Of a stretch of DNA of 64,000 bases, positions 40,515-48,546 are shown in pieces; position 1 is the first letter of the stretch, and every line of letters starts with the position of its first letter. Position numbers and translations under genes: made by a program. The notes beneath the pieces are model-generated. The model did no database searches and had not been told where the DNA came from. It worked only from the letters and a program-made list of their open reading frames with translations. Where the stretch lies: positions 62,001 through 126,000 of the forward strand of contig NZ_NWTI01000014.1 of the NCBI RefSeq assembly GCF_002531575.1, read 5' to 3'. The DNA comes from Bradyrhizobium sp. Y36 (GTDB lineage Bacteria; Pseudomonadota; Alphaproteobacteria; Rhizobiales; Xanthobacteraceae).

Positions 40515-41462
40515 ATGAAACGGACCATTTTCGGCGCGGCCGCGGCACTTGCTCTGGCGGCGTCGGCACCTTGCGCGCAGGCGCAATCCTTCATCAACGT
40601 GCTGACCGGTGGCACCTCGGGCGTCTATTATCCGCTCGGCGTCGCGATCGGAAAGATCTACGGCGACAAGATTCCGAACGTGAAGACGCAGGTGCAGGCC
40701 ACCAAGGCGTCGGTCGAGAATTTGATCCTGCTGCAGCAGGGCCGTGGCGAGCTGGCGTTCACGCTGGGCGATTCGCTGAAAGCGGCCTGGGACGGCGAGG
40801 AGGAAGCGGGCTTCAAGACCAAGCTCGACAAGCTCCGCACCATCGGTGCGATCTACCCGAACTACATCCAGATCGTCGCCACCACCGAGTCCGGCATCAA
40901 GACGCTGGCCGATCTCAAGGGCAAGAGCCTCTCGGTCGGTGCGCCGAAATCGGGCACGGAGCTGAACTCGCGCGCGATCCTGGCCGCCGCCGGCATGAGC
41001 TACAAGGACCTCGGCAAGGTCGAATATCTGCCGTTCGCCGAATCCGTCGACCTCATGAAGAACCGCCAGCTCGCGGCGACGCTGCAATCTGCCGGCCTCG
41101 GCGTCGCCTCGCTCAAGGACCTCTCGACCTCGAGCCCGATCACGGTGGTGTCGGTGCCGAAGGAGACCGTCGACAAGATCGGCCCGCCCTTCGTCTCCGC
41201 GATCATTCCGGCCAACACCTATACCGGCCAGGACAAGGACGTGCCGACCGCGGCCGTGATCAACTATCTCGTCACGAGCTCCGCCGTGTCGGACGATCTC
41301 GCCTATCAGATGACCAAGCTGGTCTACGAGTCGCTGCCGGAACTGCAGAATGCGCACGCGGCCGGCAAGGAGATCAAGCTGGAGACCGCCGCCACCGGCA
41401 GCCCGGTTCCGCTGCACCCCGGCGCGATCCGCTATTACAAGGAAAAAGGGCTGATCAAGTAG
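40515..41462 (+). CDS. TAXI-family TRAP transporter solute-binding protein
   Basis: A 315-residue periplasmic receptor. After the signal peptide (IFGAAAALALAASAPCAQA) comes FINVLTGGTSGVYYPLGVAI, the hallmark opening of the TAXI family. QLLLQQGRG-like ILLQQGRGELAFTLGDSL, LKGKSLSVGAPKSGTELNSR and ANTYTGQDKDVPT complete the fold. It delivers a dicarboxylate or amino-acid-like ligand to the fused TRAP permease encoded 186 bases downstream. A palindromic repeat separates them, so expression may be partly uncoupled. Confidence 0.93.
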   Translation: MKRTIFGAAAALALAASAPCAQAQSFINVLTGGTSGVYYPLGVAIGKIYGDKIPNVKTQVQATKASVENLILLQQGRGELAFTLGDSLKAAWDGEEEAGFKTKLDKLRTIGAIYPNYIQIVATTESGIKTLADLKGKSLSVGAPKSGTELNSRAILAAAGMSYKDLGKVEYLPFAESVDLMKNRQLAATLQSAGLGVASLKDLSTSSPITVVSVPKETVDKIGPPFVSAIIPANTYTGQDKDVPTAAVINYLVTSSAVSDDLAYQMTKLVYESLPELQNAHAAGKEIKLETAATGSPVPLHPGAIRYYKEKGLIK

Positions 41463-41483
41463 GTCGGCTCTCGTCATCGAACG

Positions 41484-41592
41484 TCATGGCCGGGCATTAG
41501 CGCGAAGCGCGTCTTCGCACAGATGTCCCGGCCATCCACGTTCTAGGAGCAGGCGAAAGATCGTGGATGCCCGGGACAAGCCCGGGCATGAC
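41484..41592. repeat. Palindromic intergenic repeat with strong distal hairpin
   Basis: GATGTCCCGGCCATCCACG and CGTGGATGCCCGGGACA are imperfect complements, and the right end holds the 7-base stem GCCCGGG-ACAAG-CCCGGGC (41569-41587). It follows the TAXI stop and could attenuate transcription between receptor and permease genes. Confidence 0.65.
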
Positions 41593-41648
41593 GGCGCGGG
41601 TGGACCGTGCCAATGCTATAAGCGCTCGACGATTGGGGATGGGTTGAC

Positions 41649-43769
41649 ATGCTGGAAAAGGCAGAGGGTACGGCGCCTGCGCCCGACAAGATCAAGGTCG
41701 AGTTCGACAATTTCGAGCACGGCTTCCCGGAAGGCTTCGGCCCGCGCGGCTGGGGCGCGCTCGCCTATTGGATCGGCATCGCCTTTGCCACCTTCCAGCT
41801 CTACGTCGCCGCCTTCAACTATCTGCCGAGCCAGGTGGTGCGCGGCGTCCATGTCGGCTTCCTGGTCCTGCTCACCTTCGGCCTGATCGCCAACTTCACC
41901 GCGAGGAGCAATGCCGGCCGCGCGCTCGGCTGGGCGATCGGTGCTGCCGGCTTCTTCTGCGGGCTCTACCAGTGGATTTTCTACGCCGATCTGATCGCCC
42001 GCGACGGCGATCCGACGCGGCTCGATCTCGTGGTCGGCACGTTGCTGCCGGTGCTGATCTTCGAGGGCACACGGCGCCTGATGGGGGCGGCGCTGCCGCT
42101 GATGTGCGGGGCCTGCCTCGTCTATTGGTTCTTCGGGCAATATCTGCCGTCGCCCCTGAATCATCGCGGCTATGATTTCGACCAGATCGTCACGCATCTG
42201 TCGTTCGGCACCGAAGGCTTCTACGGCGTGCCGATCTACGTCTCGGCGACCTATATCTTCCTGTTCATATTGTTCGGCTCGTTCCTGGAGCGCGCCGGCA
42301 TGATCCAGCTGTTCACCGATGTGTCTCTTGGTCTGTTCGGCAGGACCCGCGGCGGACCTGCCAAGGTCGCGGTGTTCGCCTCGGGCATGATGGGCACGAT
42401 CTCCGGCTCCGGTGTCGCCAATGTCGTCACCGTCGGCCAGTTCACGATTCCCTTGATGATCCGGTTCGGCTATCGCCGCGCGTTCGCCGCCGGCGTCGAG
42501 GCCACGGCCTCGATGGGCGGGCAGATCATGCCGCCGGTGATGGGCGCGGTCGCCTTCATCATGGCCGAGACGCTCGGCGTGCAATATTCGGAGATCGTCA
42601 AGGCGGCGGCGATCCCCGCGATCCTCTATTTCGCGTCGGCCTTCTGGATGGTGCATCTGGAAGCCGGCAAGCACGGCCTCGTCGGCATGAAGCGTTCGGA
42701 GATTCCGAGCGCCTGGAAGGCGCTGGTGACGCGCTGGTACCTCGTGCTGCCGCTCGCTGCGCTGGTCTACATGCTGTTCGAGGGGTTCACGCCGCTCTAT
42801 GCCGGCAGCATGGGCCTCGCCCTGACCGTGGCCTTGATCCTCGGCACCGCCATCACGACGGGCGCCTCCTCGAACGTGATCCGCATCATCTTCTGGGTCG
42901 GACTTGCATTGATCGTCGCCGCGCTGTCGCGTGACGGCCTCAAGATCGTGCCGGTCGCGAGCGTCGTCGTCGGGCTGATCTTGATTGCCGCCTTCGTGCG
43001 TGGCGGGTTCAAGGCCTTGCGCGAGTGCCGCGACGCACTGGCCGAGAGCGCCAAATCCGCCATCACCGTCGGCATGGCCTGCGCCATCGTCGGCGTCATC
43101 ATCGGCATGATGTCGCAGACCGGCGTCGGCACCATTTTCGGCGGCTGGGTGATCGGGCTCGGCGAGAAGAGCCTGTTCCTGGCGCTGATCATGACCATGC
43201 TGCTGTCGATCCTGCTCGGCACCGGCATTCCGACCATTCCGACCTACATCATCACCGCCGCGCTCGCAGCGCCGGCGCTGGCGAAACTCGGCGTACCCCT
43301 GATCGCGAGCCACATGTTCGCGTTCTATTACGGCATCATGGCCGATCTCTCGCCGCCGGTCGCGCTGGCCGCGCTCGCGGCGGCGCCGATCGCGAAGGAG
43401 AATCCGGACAAGATCGGCTGGGAGGCGATGCGCATTGCGCTTGCCGGTTACGTCATTCCCTTCATCTTCGTCTATTCGCCGGCCCTGATGCTTCAGGCCG
43501 GCGATCCCATGGCGGCCAAGCTCGGCTTCTACGGTGCGGTGGCGCTCGCAACGCTCAAGGCCTTGGTGGCGATCAGCTTGTTCGGGATGGTCGCGATCGG
43601 CTTCCTGTTCACGCGGCTGACGCTGATCGAGCGCCTGGTCGCGCTCGGTGCCGCGTTCTGCCTGCTCGGCGATTTCCAGTTCAGCGACACCGCGGGCTTC
43701 GTGCTCGCCGCGGCGATCGTGCTGTGGCAATGGCGGCAACGTCCGCCGGCGCCTGTCGAGGCGGTGTGA
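41649..43769 (+). CDS. TRAP transporter permease, fused small and large subunits (TAXI-type)
   Basis: A 706-residue membrane protein with about 16 or more helices. The N-terminal helices (LAYWIGIAFATFQLYVAAFN onward) represent the DctQ-like part. The large subunit follows with the family motif GMMGTISGSGVANVVTVGQF, ATASMGGQIMPPVMGAVAFI and GTGIPTIPTYIITAALAAP. The fusion of both permease parts is normal for TAXI-TRAP systems. It is translationally coupled to the DUF1850 gene through a GTGA overlap. Transport is probably driven by a sodium or proton gradient. Confidence 0.94.
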   Translation: MLEKAEGTAPAPDKIKVEFDNFEHGFPEGFGPRGWGALAYWIGIAFATFQLYVAAFNYLPSQVVRGVHVGFLVLLTFGLIANFTARSNAGRALGWAIGAAGFFCGLYQWIFYADLIARDGDPTRLDLVVGTLLPVLIFEGTRRLMGAALPLMCGACLVYWFFGQYLPSPLNHRGYDFDQIVTHLSFGTEGFYGVPIYVSATYIFLFILFGSFLERAGMIQLFTDVSLGLFGRTRGGPAKVAVFASGMMGTISGSGVANVVTVGQFTIPLMIRFGYRRAFAAGVEATASMGGQIMPPVMGAVAFIMAETLGVQYSEIVKAAAIPAILYFASAFWMVHLEAGKHGLVGMKRSEIPSAWKALVTRWYLVLPLAALVYMLFEGFTPLYAGSMGLALTVALILGTAITTGASSNVIRIIFWVGLALIVAALSRDGLKIVPVASVVVGLILIAAFVRGGFKALRECRDALAESAKSAITVGMACAIVGVIIGMMSQTGVGTIFGGWVIGLGEKSLFLALIMTMLLSILLGTGIPTIPTYIITAALAAPALAKLGVPLIASHMFAFYYGIMADLSPPVALAALAAAPIAKENPDKIGWEAMRIALAGYVIPFIFVYSPALMLQAGDPMAAKLGFYGAVALATLKALVAISLFGMVAIGFLFTRLTLIERLVALGAAFCLLGDFQFSDTAGFVLAAAIVLWQWRQRPPAPVEAV

Positions 43770-44143
43770 GCTTCTGCTTCGCAACGGCGTTCGGCGTAAA
43801 GGCGCTGGCGCTGTCCGCGTTCACGCTGGTGTGGACGCATTCGATCGCCAAGGTCGACTGGCAGGAGGATTGGCGCGTCACACCCGCGGGTCTCGAGCTC
43901 GTGCAGGCCCGCGTCAAGGGCACCGGCCCCGGCATGGAGCCGCCGCCGGAGGCGCGGCTGGTGGACGGCTGGTTTCAATGGCAGCCCGCGCGTGCGCCGA
44001 TGCAGGACGTCGTGCTGGGCAATTCGGGCGCGGCCGGGGAATGGCGGCTGTGCCATGACGGGAAGTGCCGGACGCTGTCGGAGATTGTCGGACATCCCAT
44101 TGGTGCTAACGTGACGACGATGAAGATCTGCAACGATCCGTAG
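43766..44143 (+). CDS. DUF1850 domain protein associated with TAXI-TRAP transporters
   Basis: A 125-residue protein that starts at a GTG overlapping the permease stop (GTGA). An N-terminal hydrophobic stretch (ALALSAFTLVWTHSIA) serves as anchor or signal. It is followed by KVDWQEDWRVTPAGLELVQA and GSGPGMEPP-like RVKGTGPGMEPPPEARLVDG, then WRLCHDGKCRTLSEI, the DUF1850 pattern. This family is found beside fused TRAP permeases and may be an accessory subunit. Its TAG stop is formed by the first bases of a palindromic repeat. Confidence 0.88.
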   Translation: MSFCFATAFGVKALALSAFTLVWTHSIAKVDWQEDWRVTPAGLELVQARVKGTGPGMEPPPEARLVDGWFQWQPARAPMQDVVLGNSGAAGEWRLCHDGKCRTLSEIVGHPIGANVTTMKICNDP

Positions 44144-44210
44144 CCCGGATGGAGCGCAGCGCAATCCGGGACGGTGGCCCCGGATTACGCTTACGCTCCA
44201 TCCAGGCTAC
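44141..44210. repeat. Palindromic intergenic repeat, GCCCGGATGGAGCG family, copy 2
   Basis: Left arm TAGCCCGGATGGAGCGCAGC at 44141-44160, right arm CCCCGGATTACGCTTACGC onward to GGCTA at 44210. Same family as 288-370. The arm again supplies the TAG stop of the preceding gene, in the identical context CCG-TAG-CCC. Confidence 0.85.
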
Positions 44211-44235
44211 AAGAACAACAACAAGGAGACACGCG

Positions 44236-45042
44236 ATGGATCGGCTCAGGGGCAAGGTTGCGATGGTGGTGGGGGCCGGCTCGATCGGTCCGGGCTGGGG
44301 CAACGGCAAGGCGACCGCGGTGACCTTTGCGCGCGAGGGCGCGCAGGTGTTCTGCGTCGACCGCAACGGGGCCGCGGCCGAGGAGACCGCGAAGATCATC
44401 ACCGGCGAAGGCGGCAAGGCCACGGCGTTCACGGCCGACGTCGCGCGGCCCGCCGAGATCGAGGCGATGGTCGCGGCATGCCTGAAGGCCTATGGCCGCA
44501 TCGACGTGCTCGACAACAATGTCGGCATCGCCGAGATGGGCAGCGTGGTCGAGGTCACCGAGGAGAGCTGGGACCGCGTGTTCTCGGTCAACCTCAAGAG
44601 CGCCTATTTCGCCATGAAGCACGTCATCCCCGTCATGGTGAAGCAGGGCGGCGGCTCGATCATCAACATCTCCTCGATCGCCTCGATCCGCCACATGGGC
44701 ATCTCCTACGTCACCTACGGCACCTCGAAGGCAGCAATGAACCAGATGACGCGCACGACTGCGATCGAGTTCGCGCGCCATCATGTCCGCGTGAATGCGA
44801 TCCTGCCCGGCCTGATGAAGACGCCGATGGTGGAGCATTCCGCCGGCCTCGCCGCCAGCTATGCCAAGGGCGATGTGGAAGCGATGTGGCGCGCGCGCGA
44901 CGCGCAGGTGCCGATGGGCCACATGGGCGATGCCTTCGACGTCGCCAACGCCGCGCTGTTCCTGGCCTCGGACGAGTCGAAATATGTGACGGGGATCGAG
45001 CTCGTGGTGGACGGCGGGATCACGTGCAAGGCGGGGGCGTAG
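44236..45042 (+). CDS. Short-chain dehydrogenase/reductase (classical SDR)
   Basis: A 268-residue NAD(P)-dependent oxidoreductase. The nucleotide loop is GAGSIGPGWGNG (residues 13-24), longer than the usual TGxxxGxG, as in a subset of SDRs. DNNVGIAE (93-100), the Ser in NISSIASI near 147, and Tyr161/Lys165 (YGTSK) complete the active site. The C-terminal SKYVTGIELVVDGGIT is typical. AAGGAGAC lies well placed before the ATG. It is a single gene between two palindromic repeats. The substrate is unknown. Confidence 0.92.
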   Translation: MDRLRGKVAMVVGAGSIGPGWGNGKATAVTFAREGAQVFCVDRNGAAAEETAKIITGEGGKATAFTADVARPAEIEAMVAACLKAYGRIDVLDNNVGIAEMGSVVEVTEESWDRVFSVNLKSAYFAMKHVIPVMVKQGGGSIINISSIASIRHMGISYVTYGTSKAAMNQMTRTTAIEFARHHVRVNAILPGLMKTPMVEHSAGLAASYAKGDVEAMWRARDAQVPMGHMGDAFDVANAALFLASDESKYVTGIELVVDGGITCKAGA

Positions 45043-45054
45043 CTTCAATCTCCG

Positions 45055-45127
45055 CTGTCGTCCCGGATCGGCGCTTTGCCCCAGTCAACGCTGTGCGTTG
45101 TCTGGGGCTTCGCTTGTCCGGGACGGC
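45055..45127. repeat. GTCGTCCCGGA...TCCGGGAC palindromic intergenic repeat
   Basis: Outer arms GTCCCGGA and TCCGGGAC with an inner pair GCCCCAG/CTGGGGC. It sits between convergent genes. A related copy is at 45958-46010, and a simpler one at 53494-53543. Confidence 0.7.
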
Positions 45128-45145
45128 AGCTGAATGTCGAGCCGC

Positions 45146-45916
45146 CTACTGCGCCAGCGCCAAGATCCCGCCGGCGAACGAATGCCACGCCGCGCTCTCG
45201 CTGATCGGCCAGTTCAGCACCTTCACCGCCAGCAGCGCGAGCGTGCCGGTGATGTAGACCGGGTGCACGCGGCCCTCGGTGCGCCAGTCGCGCACCATGG
45301 CGACGACGAGCAGCAGCGAGGCGACGACGGCCGGCGCGATCGTCACCGGCACCGGCGGCGGGCCGGGCGGTCCGGGAGGGGCGAGGAAGGTCAGGAACCA
45401 GCGCGCGATCGCGGCGTCGAGGATCGAGACCGCCGCGAGCAGCATCAGCCGCTTGTGAATCTCGGGCTTGCGCGTGTTCGCGATCGCCAGCACGAACACG
45501 ATGGCGAAGAACGCGATCCCGCTCATCGGCACGATCGAGAAGCCGATGCCGGCCTCGCGCTGCCCGAGTGCAGCGGAATGCTGCATCACGTGCACGGAGG
45601 CGAGGAAGCCGAAGATCGTCATCGCGGTCGCGAGCGACACGCCGGCAATGCCGAGCGAGCGGTGATTGACCACGCGGCCGGAGGCCGCGAGCCATGTCTG
45701 CAGCACGAAATAGAGCGACCAGGTGAAGAACAAAAATCCGTGAAAATGAATCACCGGGCTTGCGGACAACGTCCGGTGAGCGAGCGGCACCCAATAGGTC
45801 GGTGCGAAGCCGAGAAAAGCCGTAGCCGCGCAGGCCAGGGCCATGTGAAGATAAAAATATCGTGCAGGCGACGCATCACGCGCGCGTACACGACGGTCGT
45901 CGGTCAGGGTCGTCAT
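45146..45916 (-). CDS. Seven-helix integral membrane protein, function unknown
   Basis: A 256-residue protein with about seven membrane spans. HMALACAATAFLGFAPTYWV, IHFHGFLFFTWSLYFVLQTW, NHRSLGIAGVSLATAMTIFG and EIHKRLMLLAAVSILDAAIA show recurrent histidines at helix ends (IHFHGF, NHRSLG, EIHKRL). This resembles haem-binding four-helix membrane families, but the assignment is open. It is flanked on both sides by palindromic repeats and stands alone. Confidence 0.75.
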   Translation of the reverse strand: MTTLTDDRRVRARDASPARYFYLHMALACAATAFLGFAPTYWVPLAHRTLSASPVIHFHGFLFFTWSLYFVLQTWLAASGRVVNHRSLGIAGVSLATAMTIFGFLASVHVMQHSAALGQREAGIGFSIVPMSGIAFFAIVFVLAIANTRKPEIHKRLMLLAAVSILDAAIARWFLTFLAPPGPPGPPPVPVTIAPAVVASLLLVVAMVRDWRTEGRVHPVYITGTLALLAVKVLNWPISESAAWHSFAGGILALAQ

Positions 45917-45957
45917 CAGGAGTGAGTCTGGAAAAGTGGCGGTTGGTTCAACGCCAT

Positions 45958-46010
45958 TTTCGTTCCGGATCGGCGCGCGCCTGAGGGCGCGCTTGTCCGG
46001 GACGACAGAG
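45958..46010. repeat. Short palindromic intergenic repeat
   Basis: GTTCCGGATCGGCGCGCGC, centre CTGAG, then GGCGCGCTTGTCCGGGAC. The arms pair imperfectly and form a long hairpin between two minus-strand genes. Confidence 0.65.
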
Positions 46011-46021
46011 AAATTGTTGCC

Positions 46022-47566
46022 TCATCCCCCCGCGCTCAATTCTGCGCGATCGAGCTCCTCTTCGATCCGGTGGAAGGCATCGTCGCCGATCACCTCGGTG
46101 GCGCGGAGTGCGATGATCGATTTGCGCGCGGCCTCGATGGCGCGGCGGCGCAGCGGATCGGCGGGCAATTCGCCGTTGGCGATGCCGCCCCTGGGATCGC
46201 TCTCGGCCTGCATCAGGATGGCGCGATATTCGAGCCGCAGGATCTCGGCCTCTTCCGACGGATCGCTCTCGATCGCATCCAGCGCGGCGCGATAGGCCAC
46301 CGCGCGTGCGTGCGCGACCTCGGTGCCGACGGGATCGTCGTCCTTGAGGCCGAACGCCAGGATCAGCGGCCGCAGCGTCAGGCCCTGGATCACCAGCGAT
46401 CCCAGCACCACGGCAAAGGCGATGAAGACGATGAAGTCGCGATAGGGAAAATTCTCCGGCAGCGCGAAAGCGGTGGCGAGCGTGACGAGACCGCGCATGC
46501 CGCACCAGGAGATGATGAGGCCGCCCTTGGGCGAGGCGACGGCCCTGGGGTCCTTCGGATGATAGAACCCCTGCGCGACCAGCATACGCAAGATCGTGCG
46601 ATAGAACGTCACCCAGAGCAGCCGGACCAGCACCACGGTGAGCAGGATCCAGGCCGCGGCCACGCAATATTCCCAGCGCACGTCCGCGTCCAGCCGCGTC
46701 CAGATCGGCCGCATCTGCATGCCGATCAGCATGAAGGCGAGCACGTTGAGAACGAACACCATCGTCTCCCAGACCGCATAGGACGGCACCCGCAGCCGTG
46801 CCGGCATACGCAAGCCCGCCGAGCGCGCCATGGTCATGGCATAGACCACGATGGTGAGAATGCCGGAGAGGCCGAGATGCTCGGCGCCGATCCAGACCAT
46901 GAAGGTGGTGGCGAATTGCACGATGATCGCGCTCGGGGCTTCCCTCACCCGCTCCATCAACAGCGGAATGATGCGGCCCGCGAGCAGGCCGGCGACGACG
47001 CTGCCGACCAGGGCGAGCGCCATGGTCGGCGCGACCTGGCTCCATGTCAGGTGCTCAGCCGCGACCGCGCCGACCGCGATGCGATAGATCAGCAGTGCGC
47101 TGGCGTCGTTGAGCAGGCTTTCGCCCTCCAGCACCTTCACCATGCGATGGGGCAGCTTGACCTGGCTCAGGATCGCGACCGCGGCGGCCGCATCCGGCGG
47201 CGCCACGATGGCGCCGAGCGCAACCGCGGCGGCCCAGGGCATGTCGGGCATCAGCCGGTGCGCGACGAAGGCGACGCCGGCCGTGGTCAGGCCGACCGCG
47301 GCGACGACCAGGGTCGAGACGGGAACCCAATTGTTGCGCAGATCGCGCAGCGAAGTGTCGAACGCGGCATCGAGCAGGACCGGTGCGACAAAAAGGGCCA
47401 GCGCCAGGTCGGGCTCCAGCGTCCAGGACGGGCTCGACGGCACGAAGGCGATCAGCGCGCCGCCGATGGCGAGAAAGGTCGGATAGGGGACCTTGATCCG
47501 CCGCGCCAGCGCCGATAAGCCAACGGCGCCGAGCAGAAGCACGATGATCCATTCGAATGTCGACAC
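46022..47566 (-). CDS. Monovalent cation:proton antiporter, CPA1 family
   Basis: A protein of about 514 residues with 12 or so helices and a long cytoplasmic tail. The core motifs of CPA1 exchangers are present: LGAIVAPPDAAAAVAIL and EGESLLNDASALLIYR, the latter with the Asn-Asp pair that binds the cation. ISWCGMRGLVTLATAFALPE is the later conserved block. It exchanges sodium or potassium for protons and helps pH and salt balance. The GTG at 47566 gives the family N-terminus after GGGGAT. A GTG at 47599 is an alternative. Confidence 0.9.
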   Translation of the reverse strand: MSTFEWIIVLLLGAVGLSALARRIKVPYPTFLAIGGALIAFVPSSPSWTLEPDLALALFVAPVLLDAAFDTSLRDLRNNWVPVSTLVVAAVGLTTAGVAFVAHRLMPDMPWAAAVALGAIVAPPDAAAAVAILSQVKLPHRMVKVLEGESLLNDASALLIYRIAVGAVAAEHLTWSQVAPTMALALVGSVVAGLLAGRIIPLLMERVREAPSAIIVQFATTFMVWIGAEHLGLSGILTIVVYAMTMARSAGLRMPARLRVPSYAVWETMVFVLNVLAFMLIGMQMRPIWTRLDADVRWEYCVAAAWILLTVVLVRLLWVTFYRTILRMLVAQGFYHPKDPRAVASPKGGLIISWCGMRGLVTLATAFALPENFPYRDFIVFIAFAVVLGSLVIQGLTLRPLILAFGLKDDDPVGTEVAHARAVAYRAALDAIESDPSEEAEILRLEYRAILMQAESDPRGGIANGELPADPLRRRAIEAARKSIIALRATEVIGDDAFHRIEEELDRAELSAGG

Positions 47567-47692
47567 GATGATCCCCGAAACCGGTATGAGCGGCGCCACA
47601 AGCTAGCACCAATCCGGCCGTATGATGGATAGCAAGGTCCCGAGGCAAAACGTAAGACGAGCCCGAAAGCAAGACGTCCGACTGCAACGAAC

Positions 47693-48457
47693 ATGCGTTT
47701 TCAAAAACTCATTCAATTGTCAGGTGCCGTGCTGCTGTGCGCACTCTCGCTTGGCGCCGCCCAGGCTGCGACCGGGGGAGAGCCGGCCGCGGTGATACAG
47801 GTCGACGTCGCGCCATGCCTGGCGGCGGCCGCAGCCGACGACATGGACAAGGCCGCCACGGCGTGTGCCGCGGTTATCGACAATGAGAAGACGGCAAAGG
47901 GCGATCTGATCAAGGTGCTGGTCGCGCGCGCGGCGCTCTATGCCCGGCACGAACAGGTCGACCGCGCCATCGCCGACGACAGCCGCGTCCTGTCGCTCGA
48001 TCCCACCCTCGCCGACATCTTCAACGCGCGCGGCGAGCTCTGGCTGAGGAAGGGCGACAAGCCCAAGGCGGTGCAGGATTTCGGCGCGGCGCTGAAGATC
48101 GATCCGAACCACGAGAAGGCCAAGGCCAATCACAAGGCGATGGCGCGCGAGATCGAGCGGATCGGCGCGCAGATGGCGGTCGCGGGCAAGCCCAGCTTCA
48201 ATTGCGCGCGCGCACGCCGTGCGGTGGAGAAGGCGATCTGCGCCAATCGCGAGCTCGCCGATCTCGATCGCGATATCTACGGATCGCATTTGCGCGTCCT
48301 TCGCGAGGCGCAAAGCCCGGCGGAGGCCGGCAAGATCCAGCGCGAGCAGGACGATTTCATCGCGCGCAGGAATGCCGGATATGGCCGGCCTGGCTATGAC
48401 CTGAAGAAGGCGATGCAGGACCGGCTGCAACAGATCAACGGGGTCGACGGGTATTGA
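47693..48457 (+). CDS. Secreted TPR protein with C-terminal LprI-like domain, copy 1
   Basis: A 254-residue periplasmic protein. A signal peptide (LSGAVLLCALSLGAAQA) is followed by two or three TPR motifs (RAIADDSRVLSLDPTLADIF, AVQDFGAALKIDPNHEKAKA). A C-terminal domain of the lysozyme-inhibitor-LprI/DUF1311 type follows, with paired Cys (SFNCARARRAVEKAICANRE, LADLDRDIYGSHLRVL). It shares its architecture and closing motif RPGYDLKKAMQDRLQ with the next gene, so the two arose by duplication. A role in envelope protection is inference. Confidence 0.82.
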   Translation: MRFQKLIQLSGAVLLCALSLGAAQAATGGEPAAVIQVDVAPCLAAAAADDMDKAATACAAVIDNEKTAKGDLIKVLVARAALYARHEQVDRAIADDSRVLSLDPTLADIFNARGELWLRKGDKPKAVQDFGAALKIDPNHEKAKANHKAMAREIERIGAQMAVAGKPSFNCARARRAVEKAICANRELADLDRDIYGSHLRVLREAQSPAEAGKIQREQDDFIARRNAGYGRPGYDLKKAMQDRLQQINGVDGY

Positions 48458-48546
48458 GGGGCGCCGCTCCGGGAGGGAGGCGATTTGAACCCATCCCAAT
48501 CCCGCCGCGACAATGGTGAAAACCTGACGTCACGGAGCAGTCTGTC

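Noticed and set aside
41616..43784. 722-codon minus-strand frame opposite the TRAP permease
   Set aside because: Shadow frame rich in Arg/Asp/Gln/His. The TRAP permease on the plus strand is unambiguous.
44149..44235. Upstream extension of the SDR gene into the palindromic repeat
   Set aside because: The ATG at 44236 has an AAGGAGAC site and gives the family N-terminus. The extension only translates the repeat.
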